Positions 37,291 to 46,651 of a stretch of DNA of 64,000 nt are shown piece after piece. Where the stretch lies: assembly GCF_025319965.1 (NCBI RefSeq), contig NZ_CP012549.1:186001-250000 (forward strand), given 5' to 3'. Below the pieces are notes generated by a model that was given only the letters and a program-made list of their open reading frames with translations, was not told the DNA's origin and ran no database searches. Numbering within the stretch: the stretch's first letter is position 1; every line of letters starts with the position of its first letter. The position numbers and the translations under genes were made by a program. Source of the DNA: Campylobacter sp. RM16187 (GTDB lineage: Bacteria > Campylobacterota > Campylobacteria > Campylobacterales > Campylobacteraceae).

Positions 37291-38649
37291 ATGAGTGAGT
37301 ATATCAACCAGACTTTGGAGTGGATAAAGAGGACAAACCCAGGTCAGGCAGTATTCGTCCAAGCCGCTACTGAAGTGCTTTATAGCCTAGAGCCTTTGAT
37401 AAAAAAAGAGAGCAAGTACCAAAAACATGCCATATTAGAGCGCATAGTAATCCCTGAAAGAACGGTTATTTTTAGGGTAACATATACCGATAACAACGGA
37501 AAGCCTCAGGTCTATAACGGTTATCGTATCCAGTTTAACTCAGCTGTTGGTCCATATAAGGGTGGGCTTAGATTTCATCCTAGTGTTGATCTTGGTGTGT
37601 TGAAATTTTTAGGATTTGAGCAAATTTTTAAAAACTCTCTTACAGGCGTTAGAATGGGTGGCGCAAAAGGCGGAAGCAGTTTTGATCCAAAGGGTAAAAG
37701 CGATAATGAGATAATGCGTTTTTGCCAAGCTTTTATAAACGAACTATACCGTCATATAGGCAATACCGTAGATGTGCCCGCAGGAGATATAGGTGTGGGT
37801 GCTAGAGAGATTGGGTATATGTTTGGACAGTATAAAAAACTAACTGGTAGATTTGATGGGATTTTAACAGGCAAAGGCTTAAATTGGGGCGGAAGCCTTG
37901 CTAGAACGGAAGCTACAGGATATGGGGTAGTGTATTTCACTCAAAATATGCTGCAAAAAGCCGGGCTTGATCTTGAGGGCAAAAGATGCTCTGTAAGCGG
38001 AAGCGGAAATGTCGCCATATATACTATAGAAAAGCTTTATCAGGTGGGGGCATTGCCTATTACGGCTTCTGATTCAAGTGGTTACGTATATGATAGCGAA
38101 GGTATAGATGTATCTTTACTAAAGGAGATAAAAGAGGTTAGGCGTGAAAGACTTAGCGAATATGTGAAATTTAGACCAAATGCAAAATATGTAAGCGTGA
38201 GCGAATATAAAGAGGGCAGAAATGGAGTCTGGGATGTGCCTTGTGACGGAGCTTTTCCTTGCGCCACTCAAAACGAGATTCATTTAGCCGATATAAAAGT
38301 GCTTTATGCAAACGGTTGTCGCTTTGTTACCGAAGGTGCAAATATGCCAAGCACTCTTGATGCGATAAATTTTATGCTAGCTCAAAAAGATTTTTATTTC
38401 GCTCCTGCAAAAGCTGCAAATGCCGGAGGAGTCGGCACTAGCGGAATAGAGATGATGCAAAATGCCGGTATGACATCTTGGAGTTTCGAGAAAGTAGATA
38501 GGATGCTTCATAGTATTATGAATCATATTTTTGAACTCTCTTACGAGACGAGCAAGGAGTTTGGCGATGAGGGCAACCTTGTGCTTGGCTCAAACATAGC
38601 GGGCTTTAGAAAAGTGGCTGACGCGATGATAGATCAGGGCTATGTGTGA
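37291..38649 (+). CDS. gdhA: NADP-specific glutamate dehydrogenase
   Basis: 452 residues, hexameric family of the usual length. Glutamate and catalytic residues in GPYKGGLRFHPSV and MGGAKGGSSFDPKGKS, Rossmann motif SVSGSGNVAIYTIEKL. Assimilates ammonium. The ATG follows AAAAAGGATCC. A 220-base AT-rich gap upstream must hold the promoter; no clear box was seen. Ends at a strong hairpin shared with the convergent autotransporter gene. Confidence 0.96.
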   Translation: MSEYINQTLEWIKRTNPGQAVFVQAATEVLYSLEPLIKKESKYQKHAILERIVIPERTVIFRVTYTDNNGKPQVYNGYRIQFNSAVGPYKGGLRFHPSVDLGVLKFLGFEQIFKNSLTGVRMGGAKGGSSFDPKGKSDNEIMRFCQAFINELYRHIGNTVDVPAGDIGVGAREIGYMFGQYKKLTGRFDGILTGKGLNWGGSLARTEATGYGVVYFTQNMLQKAGLDLEGKRCSVSGSGNVAIYTIEKLYQVGALPITASDSSGYVYDSEGIDVSLLKEIKEVRRERLSEYVKFRPNAKYVSVSEYKEGRNGVWDVPCDGAFPCATQNEIHLADIKVLYANGCRFVTEGANMPSTLDAINFMLAQKDFYFAPAKAANAGGVGTSGIEMMQNAGMTSWSFEKVDRMLHSIMNHIFELSYETSKEFGDEGNLVLGSNIAGFRKVADAMIDQGYV

Positions 38650-38659
38650 TATATAAATA

Positions 38660-38691
38660 AAATTTCAAGGGAATTATTTCCCTTGAAATTT
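38660..38691. terminator. Bidirectional terminator between gdhA and the autotransporter
   Basis: A perfect 14-pair stem (AAATTTCAAGGGAA and its complement) around a four-base loop, ten bases after the gdhA stop and five before the autotransporter stop. Flanking A and T runs allow it to work in both directions. Confidence 0.8.
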
Positions 38692-38696
38692 ATCAT

Positions 38697-41220
38697 CTAA
38701 AATCTGATCGCAAATCCTAGTTTTGCACTTGTTTCATCGCGCTTGCCTACGATTTGATTTGCCTCTATATTGATTACGCTTGCTTTGCTAGGAGTAAATT
38801 TAACACCTAAACCGGCACCGCCGCTAAATCCTTTTTGGCTAAGGTTAATGCCGTTTGGTTGTTGGACGGTTTGTAGTTTTGAATCTCCGTCAAATTCATA
38901 CTCAAGTTTAGCATTTATGTAAGGAGCAAATTTTTCAAATTTGTTATAGGATATAACAGTATCAAATTTTACTCTATTTGAATTTATGCTATTAAATTTA
39001 ATTTTTTCTTTGTTTATCTCTACTTCATCGTCTTTTACGTGTGTAAAACTATATCCTAGCTTAGAGTCAAAATCTATCGCTCCTATATTTGCAAGATATC
39101 CTATGCCTACTCCAACGCCATAATACATTGCACTTGTCTTGTAGTTAACTTTACCTAATGTTTTAAACACAGAGTCGTAGTCGGTTTTGTTTTTACCTAT
39201 TCTTAAATGTCCGTCTATGTATATATTGTTGTCTAAGTTGTATTTTACTAGCGCTCCAACACCTATAGCCTTTGTGTTGCCGTCTGATTTGGCTGCGTTG
39301 ATGTCGCCGTCAAATTTAGCATATCCGTATTCTAGGAACGCTCCTAAAAGAGAGTTGTCATAACTCTTAGCAAGCCCTGCAATAGCGTTAAACCCATCGG
39401 CATCTACATTTCCATTGTCGTAGTTTGAACTAAATCCACTTATATTAGCAAAACTAATTAGTCCAAGATCCGCATCGTAATATGTAGGTTTTATAGAGTC
39501 GGTTTGTATATTTGCAGCATGCGCCACCAACTTGCTATCTAATCTTCGTTTTATATCTATCATAGCTCCGTTTATACCATCATTTAGTCTATTGTTTAGA
39601 GTCATAGACGCTACTGAACCGCTTAGTAAAGAGTAGGCTTGTTGATTTATCTTACCCTGAGGCTTTGGTTCTGGTTTAGGCTCAGGTTTAGGCTGTTCAG
39701 GTTGTGGTTGCGGTTCAGGCTTTGGCTCGGGTTTAGGCGCAGGAAGTGAATTTAAAGTAGCTACCAGAGTTTTATCTCCCTCTTTTTTAACGCTAAAATC
39801 ATAAATTGTAGTTACACCCTTAATAGCCTCTACTTTTATCTTTTCATCGGTGATTATTTTACCTTCACCTTCACTTTTTATCAGATTTACTTTATCGTTA
39901 GCTTTTAGTACAGGAGAGTCGCCTTCTATGGTTACTCCTATTTTTGTATCTATAAGATTAGTATCGTATTTTCCCGTTATGGTTACTATCGTATCGCCGT
40001 TTTTCGTATCGCTTGGAAGGTAGAAATTATATTTTTCAAAGTTGCTTAAAAATCCTGTTTTTACGTTTTTAGAGTGGATATTTAAAGTATTGCCAAGTGT
40101 CGTATATTCGGCTTTAATCTTGTTGTGTTGGTCTATATGCGTAAGTCCGCCTTGTATAGAGTTAGCAACCTCTATATCCCCATATAAATTTACTATATTG
40201 TTTATATTTTTGCCACTTCCGCTTGCGCCTCCGTATATGGAATTAAATTTTGAGTCTTTTACGCTTACTACGTTTTTACTAGCCGAATTTTTATCGGAGT
40301 AGCCGCCAAATATATTGTTTCCTTTAGAATTTACCACATTTACGGTATTTTCCTCTACCAAACCGTTGTCAGACTTTCCTCCATATATATTTCTTACGCT
40401 AGAGTCAAGCACCTCCGCTTTGTTCCCTTTAGCCTCTTTACCTTTCCACGAATCCCCGCCTTCAATATTTTTGTTATAAACTTTTGACTTTCTAACGATT
40501 ACGGTGTTGAAATTCGCTCTTTCATCCCCATCTCCGCCATTTACTTCGCCGTACATATTTGAGTTCTCTACTATCAAAGTATTGTGAGCAGAAAAAGCTT
40601 CAGAAGAACCCCCTGATGTATATCCCGTATCTTCGTCTTTGCCGGCAGACTCTCTTCCTACCGTAGAATTTTTGATGGTTAGTTTATTGTATTCAGATTT
40701 TCCTTTGATACTAGCTCCGCCTTCTGCGCTATCTATTACCGAGTTTTCTACCGTAACCGTATTTTTAGTAGAGTCTTTGTCGTATGATACTCCGCCTACA
40801 ACGTATCCTTTAGAAATATTAGTTTTGTTTTTGATGTTTATTGTATTATTGCTTGCCAAACCGCTATTGGATCCGGAGCCTATGATGTTTATAGGGTTTG
40901 TGTTGTTATAGCCGTCCACGTCTATTTTTACACCGCCTACATCTTCGCTTTCTTTATATGCGCCGAATATGAAACCGTCTATTTTGGCGTCTGTTTTGTC
41001 ATTGATAACTAGAGGATTTTTTGTTCCTATTCTATATGGATAGTACGTTCCCGTATCTTCATTGAAATAGTCTGCGATTTTGTTACTTTTAAGGATAGGG
41101 GGAGTGAGGTCGCTAGCTATTGTCGTTGTTGGAAGCCATAAGGCTACTGCCGCTGATATATATATATATATATCTTTTACTTGTCTGCCTAAAAGAATTT
41201 GCTTGAATGCAATCTTTCAT
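38697..41220 (-). CDS. Autotransporter, out of frame at an (AT)9 tract in the signal peptide
   Basis: Start ATG at 41220, five bases after AAGGAG. An (AT)9 tract (41156-41173) throws the frame off and the product ends after 35 codons. With one more AT unit, or two fewer, the frame joins the downstream 740 codons (840 residues) and gives a signal peptide whose core is Tyr-Ile repeats plus SAAVALWLP and a cleavage near TIAS. The passenger has NTV/NSK-type beta-helix repeats with YGG/FGG. A Pro/Lys/Glu linker (about 39660-39750) leads to a 12-strand type barrel ending GFAIRF. The only other start in the long frame is a GTG at 40919, which lacks a signal peptide. Confidence 0.8.
41156..41173 (-). 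repeat. (AT)9 simple sequence repeat in the autotransporter signal peptide
   Basis: Nine perfect AT units, 48 bases after the first base of the start codon. The unit is two bases, so slippage changes the frame. The tract encodes Tyr-Ile pairs whichever frame is read in register, a fair hydrophobic core. Current number gives OFF; 10 or 7 units give ON. Confidence 0.85.
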
Positions 41221-41270
41221 ATATACTCCTTGATAGTAAATTATAAATTTTAAAAATTTATTTGCGGTCT

Positions 41271-41276
41271 ATTATA
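41271..41276 (-). promoter_or_regulatory. Promoter -10 element for the autotransporter
   Basis: TATAAT on the minus strand, 50 bases upstream of the ATG at 41220, in an A/T-rich leader. It supports the gene being transcribed in this state, so the switch would be translational. Confidence 0.5.
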
Positions 41277-41386
41277 GTTTAAAATTAATTTTTTAAAAAT
41301 TAAATAGATTTAAGGTTAAGTTTTTGATTAAATTGAGTTTCTTTTTGTTACATATTTAAAATTTTGTATTCAAAGCCTAGATTTAA

Positions 41387-41392
41387 TATAAT
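41387..41392 (+). promoter_or_regulatory. Promoter -10 element for the small membrane protein
   Basis: TATAAT 19 bases before the ATG at 41412, with AAAGGAG between them, giving a very short leader. Confidence 0.45.
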
Positions 41393-41411
41393 TATCAATA
41401 AAGGAGCCGAT

Positions 41412-41849
41412 ATGAAGTTTATAAACGCTTTTTTTATAGGAATTTTATTCGTTTTAGCAGTTATTTTTACTCTTTTTGTCGGGCTTAAAACAAGCTATTT
41501 TGACTATTATAAAGTATCTGAATATTTTAATATAATTTTTGTAGATAGTGTGCCTTGGCTTTGGATTTTACCGATCTCTTTTGTATTCGGATATCTTATT
41601 TTCTATACACCTTTTAGAAAATTTATACGAATTTTTTACGCCATTATTTTATTAGTCTGTGCTCTGTCGTGGCAAGATGAGTTAGGCAGAAAGATCGGTG
41701 AATTTATTTTTAAAGGTGAATTAACCACCATTAAGCCTTCGCCCGATTCAAATATAACAATCAAAGGAAATGTTATATACACCGGGCGCAAACAAATTTA
41801 CTTTCTTAGAAGTGATACCGGCAAGGTTGTAGAGATCAAAAGATTTTAG
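41412..41849 (+). CDS. Small three-helix membrane protein of unknown function
   Basis: 145 residues from the ATG at 41412 with AAAGGAG directly upstream; an ATG at 41364 lies before this site and is rejected. Helices at about 5-27, 42-62 and 68-88, then a soluble C-terminus of about 55 residues (TIKGNVIYTGRKQIYFLRSD) that is beta-rich. No family recognised. Convergent with tcdA, overlapping its end by four bases. Confidence 0.7.
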   Translation: MKFINAFFIGILFVLAVIFTLFVGLKTSYFDYYKVSEYFNIIFVDSVPWLWILPISFVFGYLIFYTPFRKFIRIFYAIILLVCALSWQDELGRKIGEFIFKGELTTIKPSPDSNITIKGNVIYTGRKQIYFLRSDTGKVVEIKRF

Positions 41850-42496
41850 GCTAAAATTTTCTTTACTGTAAGACTTGCTAAATTTAGTCCAAATACAGCC
41901 GTCACTCCCATAAAGCTTCCAAGCTCTTTACACTGAGGTAATTCTGTAGAAAATACCACTTCAAAGTCGCCTTGAAATCCTGATCTTTTAAGCTCGCTTC
42001 TATATTTTCTAGCAAGAGGGTCATTGTAGGTTTGCCATACAGAGGCTACTTTTACTTGTGAGGCGTCTATGCGTTTTGCTCCGCCCATAGAGGCTATTAT
42101 TTTTTTGGACGCAGCATTAGCAAGAGAGATTTTTGCCGCCATATCGTCTATGGCATCTACTACGACATCAAATTCGCTAAAGTCAAAATTTTCTATAAAT
42201 TTAGGCGTTATAAGCTCGCAAATAGGCGTGATATTAGGATAAATTTTAGCAAATTCACCTACTTTCACCACTCCTGTCGCTTCGCTGTAAATTTGGCGAT
42301 TTTGGTTCGTTATGTCAAATGTGTCTTTGTCTATGATGGTGATGTGCCGGGCACCTGAGCGAGCGAGCGCATCTACGCAGATACCGCCCACTCCGCCCAC
42401 TCCGCAAACTAAAATTTTAGCCTTTTGAAGTTTTGCGAATTTTTCATCGCCCAAAAGCCATCTTATGCGAGTAAATCTATCTATTATCTCGCTCAT
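41846..42496 (-). CDS. tcdA: ThiF/E1-like protein (tRNA threonylcarbamoyladenosine dehydratase type)
   Basis: 216 residues. The nucleotide-binding loop CGVGGVGGICVDALARSG and the segment DKDTFDITNQNRQIYSE place it in the ThiF/MoeB/TcdA superfamily. DVVVDAIDDMAAK is the acid pocket. TcdA cyclises t6A to ct6A. It is shorter than E. coli TcdA (268), so the assignment within the family is moderate. Overlaps the surE stop by four bases. Confidence 0.8.
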   Translation of the reverse strand: MSEIIDRFTRIRWLLGDEKFAKLQKAKILVCGVGGVGGICVDALARSGARHITIIDKDTFDITNQNRQIYSEATGVVKVGEFAKIYPNITPICELITPKFIENFDFSEFDVVVDAIDDMAAKISLANAASKKIIASMGGAKRIDASQVKVASVWQTYNDPLARKYRSELKRSGFQGDFEVVFSTELPQCKELGSFMGVTAVFGLNLASLTVKKILA

Positions 42497-43263
42497 TTTA
42501 TGCTCTTTTTTAAAATTTCTAGGCTTGAGTGAGCCGTCATATCAAGCATTATAGGTGTTAGGCTTGCATAGCCTTCGTTTACAACGCTTATATCGCTTGG
42601 TTCGCCTTGTTCATAATCAAGCGCAGCGACTCCTAGCCAATAATACTCTATCCCTCTTGGATTGCGGTTAAGCGTAGCGTGAGTAGCATAGCTTCGCCTG
42701 CCTACCGGCACAACTTGATAGCCTTTAAAATCTTTTTGCGTAACAGCAGGGATATTTACGTTTAAAAACTGCCTTTCAGGCAAGCAAATTCGCCTGTCAA
42801 GCACGCGAGGAACGATAAATTTAACTATTTCTCGCGCCAAAGAAAAGCCAAGCATATCGATGCTGTCGTTTTTGTAAAATTGCGAAAAGGCTATACTCTT
42901 AATCCCTTGCAAAACCCCCTCCATAGCTGCTCCGCATGTTCCGGAATAGGTTATATCCTCGCCCAAATTTGCACCGTGATTTATGCCAGATATTACCAGG
43001 TCAGGCTTTTTGTGATATAAGGCATGAAGCGCTAAGTATACGCAATCGCTTGGAGTAGCGTCGTCAAGCTTGAAAAAATTATCATCTATTTTTATAAATC
43101 TAAGCGGTTTTGTAAGTGTCAAAGAGTGTGCGCAAGCTGATTTTTCAGAGCTTGGAGCCACTATAGTTACATTTGTGTTTGGTATCTCCCTTAAAGCTCT
43201 GGCTAGTTCGTGAAGCCCTTTTGCCTCAAATCCGTCGTCATTTGTGATAAGAATCTCTCTCAA
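42493..43263 (-). CDS. surE: 5'/3'-nucleotidase SurE
   Basis: 256 residues. Metal site in ILITNDDGFEAKGL, SGINHGANLGEDITYSGT as the second conserved block. Phosphatase acting on nucleoside monophosphates in stationary-phase survival. The start is TTG with AAAGGA upstream. It lies in a two-gene unit with tcdA, divergent from lpxB across 131 bases. Confidence 0.95.
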   Translation of the reverse strand: MREILITNDDGFEAKGLHELARALREIPNTNVTIVAPSSEKSACAHSLTLTKPLRFIKIDDNFFKLDDATPSDCVYLALHALYHKKPDLVISGINHGANLGEDITYSGTCGAAMEGVLQGIKSIAFSQFYKNDSIDMLGFSLAREIVKFIVPRVLDRRICLPERQFLNVNIPAVTQKDFKGYQVVPVGRRSYATHATLNRNPRGIEYYWLGVAALDYEQGEPSDISVVNEGYASLTPIMLDMTAHSSLEILKKSIK

Positions 43264-43394
43264 AATTTTCCTTTGAAATTTTATTGAGCTAATTATATCC
43301 TTTTTTACAAATTTGGTTTTAAGGCTTGTATCTTTTAATAATCCTAACTTTCAGCCTAAATCGGCTATAATGAAGCTAAAAAATTTGGATAAAA

Positions 43395-44426
43395 ATGAGT
43401 AAAAAACTATTAGTTTCATGCCTTGAGCCTTCTGCAAATTTGCATTTGGGTGAGGTTTTAGAATTTTTGCCTAAATATGAAATTTTAGGGATTTTTGACG
43501 AGAAATTCGGTAAGCCTTATATGAGGAGTTCTGAATTTTCCGCAATGGGATTTATAGAGGTATTGCCACTTTATTTTAAAGCCAAACGTGCTATAAAAGA
43601 GATGGTAAAGCTAGCAAAAGAGGCCGATCATATCTTGCTAATAGATTCTCCTGCATTTAATCTTCCTCTTGCAAAAGCGATAAAAGAGGCAGGAGTTAAG
43701 GCTCCTGTTACTTATTATATATTGCCGCAGGTTTGGGCTTGGAAGCCAAAAAGAGTAGCAAAAATTGAAAAGTATTGCGATAACTTGGCTTCGATTTTGC
43801 CGTTTGATGCCAAATTTTATAATCGCTGCATTTATGTCGGACATCCATTGCTTGATGAGCTTAGAGTGCGTAAAAATACTCTTATAGACAGTAAAAAATT
43901 TGCTTTTATGCCGGGCTCTAGAAAGGCCGAGATAGCTCGTCTGATGCCGATTTTTAGAGAAGTTGCAAAAAAGATAGATGGAGTAAAGCAGCTGGTAGTT
44001 CCTTCTCATTTGATGAATGAGCTGGAAATTTACGGAGATATAAGTGAATTTGAGGTTGTAAATAACGCTCCAAGAGCCCTTTTGCAAAGTGAATTTGCGT
44101 TTATCTGCTCGGGAACCGCCACTCTTCAGGCGGCACTGATTGCGACTCCGTTTGTTTTAGCCTATAAGGCTAAGGCTATTGATATGTTTATAGCCAGGAT
44201 ACTTGTGAAGCTGAAATTTGTAGGGCTTGCTAATATAATGCTTGATTTTATGGGAGAAGGCAATCTTCATATTGAGCTCTTGCAAGATGAGGTAACGGCT
44301 GAAAATTTATTAAAAGCATATGAAAGTTGTGATAAAAATAAATTTATAGAAGGTTGTGTAAAGCTGCGCAATTATTTGAAGTACGGCTCTGCTGAAAATG
44401 TAGCCAATATAATAAAAAAGGATTAA
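43395..44426 (+). CDS. lpxB: Lipid-A-disaccharide synthase
   Basis: 343 residues of glycosyltransferase family 19, joining UDP-diacylglucosamine and lipid X. Motifs include [15 protein letters not shown] at the start, [15 protein letters not shown] and [15 protein letters not shown], and the C-terminal [24 protein letters not shown]. Followed by greA after one base. It fits with the lpxA and LpxH-like genes in this window. Confidence 0.95.
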   Translation: MSKKLLVSCLEPSANLHLGEVLEFLPKYEILGIFDEKFGKPYMRSSEFSAMGFIEVLPLYFKAKRAIKEMVKLAKEADHILLIDSPAFNLPLAKAIKEAGVKAPVTYYILPQVWAWKPKRVAKIEKYCDNLASILPFDAKFYNRCIYVGHPLLDELRVRKNTLIDSKKFAFMPGSRKAEIARLMPIFREVAKKIDGVKQLVVPSHLMNELEIYGDISEFEVVNNAPRALLQSEFAFICSGTATLQAALIATPFVLAYKAKAIDMFIARILVKLKFVGLANIMLDFMGEGNLHIELLQDEVTAENLLKAYESCDKNKFIEGCVKLRNYLKYGSAENVANIIKKD

Positions 44427-44427
44427 A

Positions 44428-44916
44428 ATGACTGAATTGATGACGGTTTTTGGGTATGAAAAGATAACTAATGAACTTAAAAATTTAAAGAGCGTAGAGC
44501 GTCCTAAGATAGTCGAGGAGATCGATATAGCAAGGAGTCACGGCGATCTTAAGGAGAATGCCGAGTATCATGCGGCACGTGAGAAGCAGGCCTTTATCGA
44601 GAGTAGAATAGCCGAGCTTAGCGATATAGTAAGCCGTGCAAAAGTTATCGATCCGACCGAATATGAGCACGAAAAGGTTAAATTCGGCTCTACGGTTGTA
44701 ATTATGGACGTTGAAACCGAGATGGAAAGAACATATACCCTAGTCGGCACTCCTGAAAGTAATTTAGAACGCGGTCTAATATCGATAAATTCGCCTCTTG
44801 CCAAGCAGCTAATAGGTAAATTCGAGGGCGATGAAGTGACTTTAAATTTACCAAACGGTAGAAGCGACGTGGAGATAGTTTCGGTAGATTATAGGCCTAT
44901 TAAATTTGGAGACTAG
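44428..44916 (+). CDS. greA: Transcription elongation factor GreA
   Basis: 162 residues. N-terminal coiled coil with the acidic tip [18 protein letters not shown] that rescues stalled RNA polymerase, then an FKBP-like domain ([23 protein letters not shown]). Starts one base after lpxB and is followed four bases later by argC, so all three are co-transcribed. Confidence 0.96.
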   Translation: MTELMTVFGYEKITNELKNLKSVERPKIVEEIDIARSHGDLKENAEYHAAREKQAFIESRIAELSDIVSRAKVIDPTEYEHEKVKFGSTVVIMDVETEMERTYTLVGTPESNLERGLISINSPLAKQLIGKFEGDEVTLNLPNGRSDVEIVSVDYRPIKFGD

Positions 44917-44919
44917 ACA

Positions 44920-45921
44920 ATGAACGTAGGAATAATAGGGGTTAGCGGATATACCGGATTTGAGCTAATAAAACTACTTTTAAATCATCCTAAATTTAAG
45001 ATTAACTACCTAGCTGCAAGTGCCGAGAGTAGAGTAGAAGAGATTTTTCCGTCTTTAAATAGTATTTTCGAGTTTGACGTAAAAGTAGCGGACGCTAAAG
45101 AAGCTGCTAAAAAGTGTGAACTTGTATTTTTGGCCCTTCCTCATCAAGAGGCGATGAAGTATGCCAAAGAGCTTTTAAGCTTAGGTGTAAAAGTTGTGGA
45201 TTTTTCTGCTGATTATAGGCTAAGCCAAGCCCTTTATGAGAAAAATTACTGCGAGCATCTGGATCCAAAAAATTTAGAAAATGCCGTTTATGGACTGGTA
45301 GAGCTAAATAGGGACAAGATAAGATCTGCAAATTTAATAGCAAATCCGGGTTGCTATCCTACCGCTTCTATTTTAGCTATAGCTGCGTTTTTGCCACATA
45401 TCGATAGAGATTTTGGCGTTATAATCGATGCAAAAAGCGGTGTCAGCGGTGCCGGCAAAAAAGCAAGCACAACAACTCATTTTGTAAGCGTGAATGAAAA
45501 CGCAAACGCTTATAATCCTATAAAACACCGCCATAGCGATGAGATAAAAGAGCAAATTTCGCTTCTTGCTAGCACTCAAATCCCAACTCTATTTGTACCT
45601 CATTTGCTTCCTATAACCCGTGGAATGCTAGTAAGCGTCTATGCTAAGCTAAATAGTCAGATAGAGCCTTTGGAAATTTTGCGTAAATTTTATAAAAATG
45701 AGAAATTTATTCGTATCATTAATAAGCCTGCTAATATCAAAGACGTTGCAGGAACGCACTTTTGCGATATCACAGCCTATGTAAGCGAAGATAAAATTTT
45801 TATAAATTCAGCCATCGATAATCTTTTAAGAGGGGCTAGCTCACAAGCCTTGGCTAATGCGAATTTGATGAGTGGATTTGAAGAGAGCTTGGCTTTACCA
45901 ACTTTAACCGTAATGCCTTAA
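44920..45921 (+). CDS. argC: N-acetyl-gamma-glutamyl-phosphate reductase
   Basis: 333 residues. NADP-dependent arginine-pathway enzyme. Rossmann start GIIGVSGYTGFELI, active-site Cys in ANPGCYPTAS, His region HRHSDEIKEQ. Follows greA by three bases. The product pathway joins carB through carbamoyl phosphate. Confidence 0.95.
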   Translation: MNVGIIGVSGYTGFELIKLLLNHPKFKINYLAASAESRVEEIFPSLNSIFEFDVKVADAKEAAKKCELVFLALPHQEAMKYAKELLSLGVKVVDFSADYRLSQALYEKNYCEHLDPKNLENAVYGLVELNRDKIRSANLIANPGCYPTASILAIAAFLPHIDRDFGVIIDAKSGVSGAGKKASTTTHFVSVNENANAYNPIKHRHSDEIKEQISLLASTQIPTLFVPHLLPITRGMLVSVYAKLNSQIEPLEILRKFYKNEKFIRIINKPANIKDVAGTHFCDITAYVSEDKIFINSAIDNLLRGASSQALANANLMSGFEESLALPTLTVMP

Positions 45922-45922
45922 A

Positions 45923-46651
45923 ATGAGTCAAACTATCATAAAAAACGGAGCGATTTTTATTGCCGATGCTCACGAAAATGAAAATCGCCGCCATTTTTTA
46001 AAATTTTTAAAATCACTAAAAGAGGGCGAGATAAAGACTTCGCAACTTTTTATAATGGGCGATATGTTTGATTTTTTCTCCGATTTTTGCGACTATTCTC
46101 TTGAGTTTGCGAGTGAATATATAAAGCTTCTTAACGAGCTTGGAGAAGGGATGGAAATTCATTATTTTGAGGGAAATCACGACTTTAATCTTGGTAAAAT
46201 TTTAAAAAATATCAATGTATATCCTATTGAAAAACAGCCTGTAAATTTCTTAACTCAAAATCAAGAGAGTGTTCAGATAGCGCACGGAGATATATTTTTG
46301 CCTTTTATTGATAAATATGCTTTGAGATTTTTGAGACTAAAGCTATTTTTAAAATCTATTAATTTCATTGATAAAATTTTAAATTTTAAAATTTCAAAGG
46401 CGATTTTTTTAAAACTTAGAGATAAAAATTTAAGCTATAAAATTTTAAATTTTAGAGAGATTATAGCTAGACACTTAGTAAATTTTGACGCTAAATTCGT
46501 AATTGAAGGCCACTTTCATCAAGGAGAGATTATAAAATTTGAAAATAGCGAGTATATAAATATTCCTTGTTTTGCACACGATCAAAGTTATTTTGTAGTA
46601 GAATATGACAAAAATATTAAGTTTGCCAATACAAGGGGCCAAAATGTTTGA
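45923..46651 (+). CDS. Calcineurin-like phosphoesterase, probable UDP-2,3-diacylglucosamine diphosphatase
   Basis: 242 residues. The metal ligands of the metallophosphoesterase fold are seen as ADAHENENRR, GDMFDFFSDF, EGNHDFNLGK and IEGHFHQGE. This resembles LpxH, which removes UMP from UDP-diacylglucosamine; lpxA and lpxB are in the window and no other lpxH-type gene was found here. Starts one base after argC. The first motif is D-A-H rather than D-L-H. The substrate is inferred. Confidence 0.75.
   Translation: MSQTIIKNGAIFIADAHENENRRHFLKFLKSLKEGEIKTSQLFIMGDMFDFFSDFCDYSLEFASEYIKLLNELGEGMEIHYFEGNHDFNLGKILKNINVYPIEKQPVNFLTQNQESVQIAHGDIFLPFIDKYALRFLRLKLFLKSINFIDKILNFKISKAIFLKLRDKNLSYKILNFREIIARHLVNFDAKFVIEGHFHQGEIIKFENSEYINIPCFAHDQSYFVVEYDKNIKFANTRGQNV

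Noticed and set aside
40917-40919. GTG at 40919 as the start of the autotransporter
   Set aside because: It gives no signal peptide and no good ribosome site; the ATG at 41220 with AAGGAG and a signal-peptide-like stretch in frame after repeat-number change is better supported.
46605-46643. CheV starting at 46605
   Set aside because: The preferred ATG at 46644 has AAGGGG upstream and gives the conserved CheV N-terminus.
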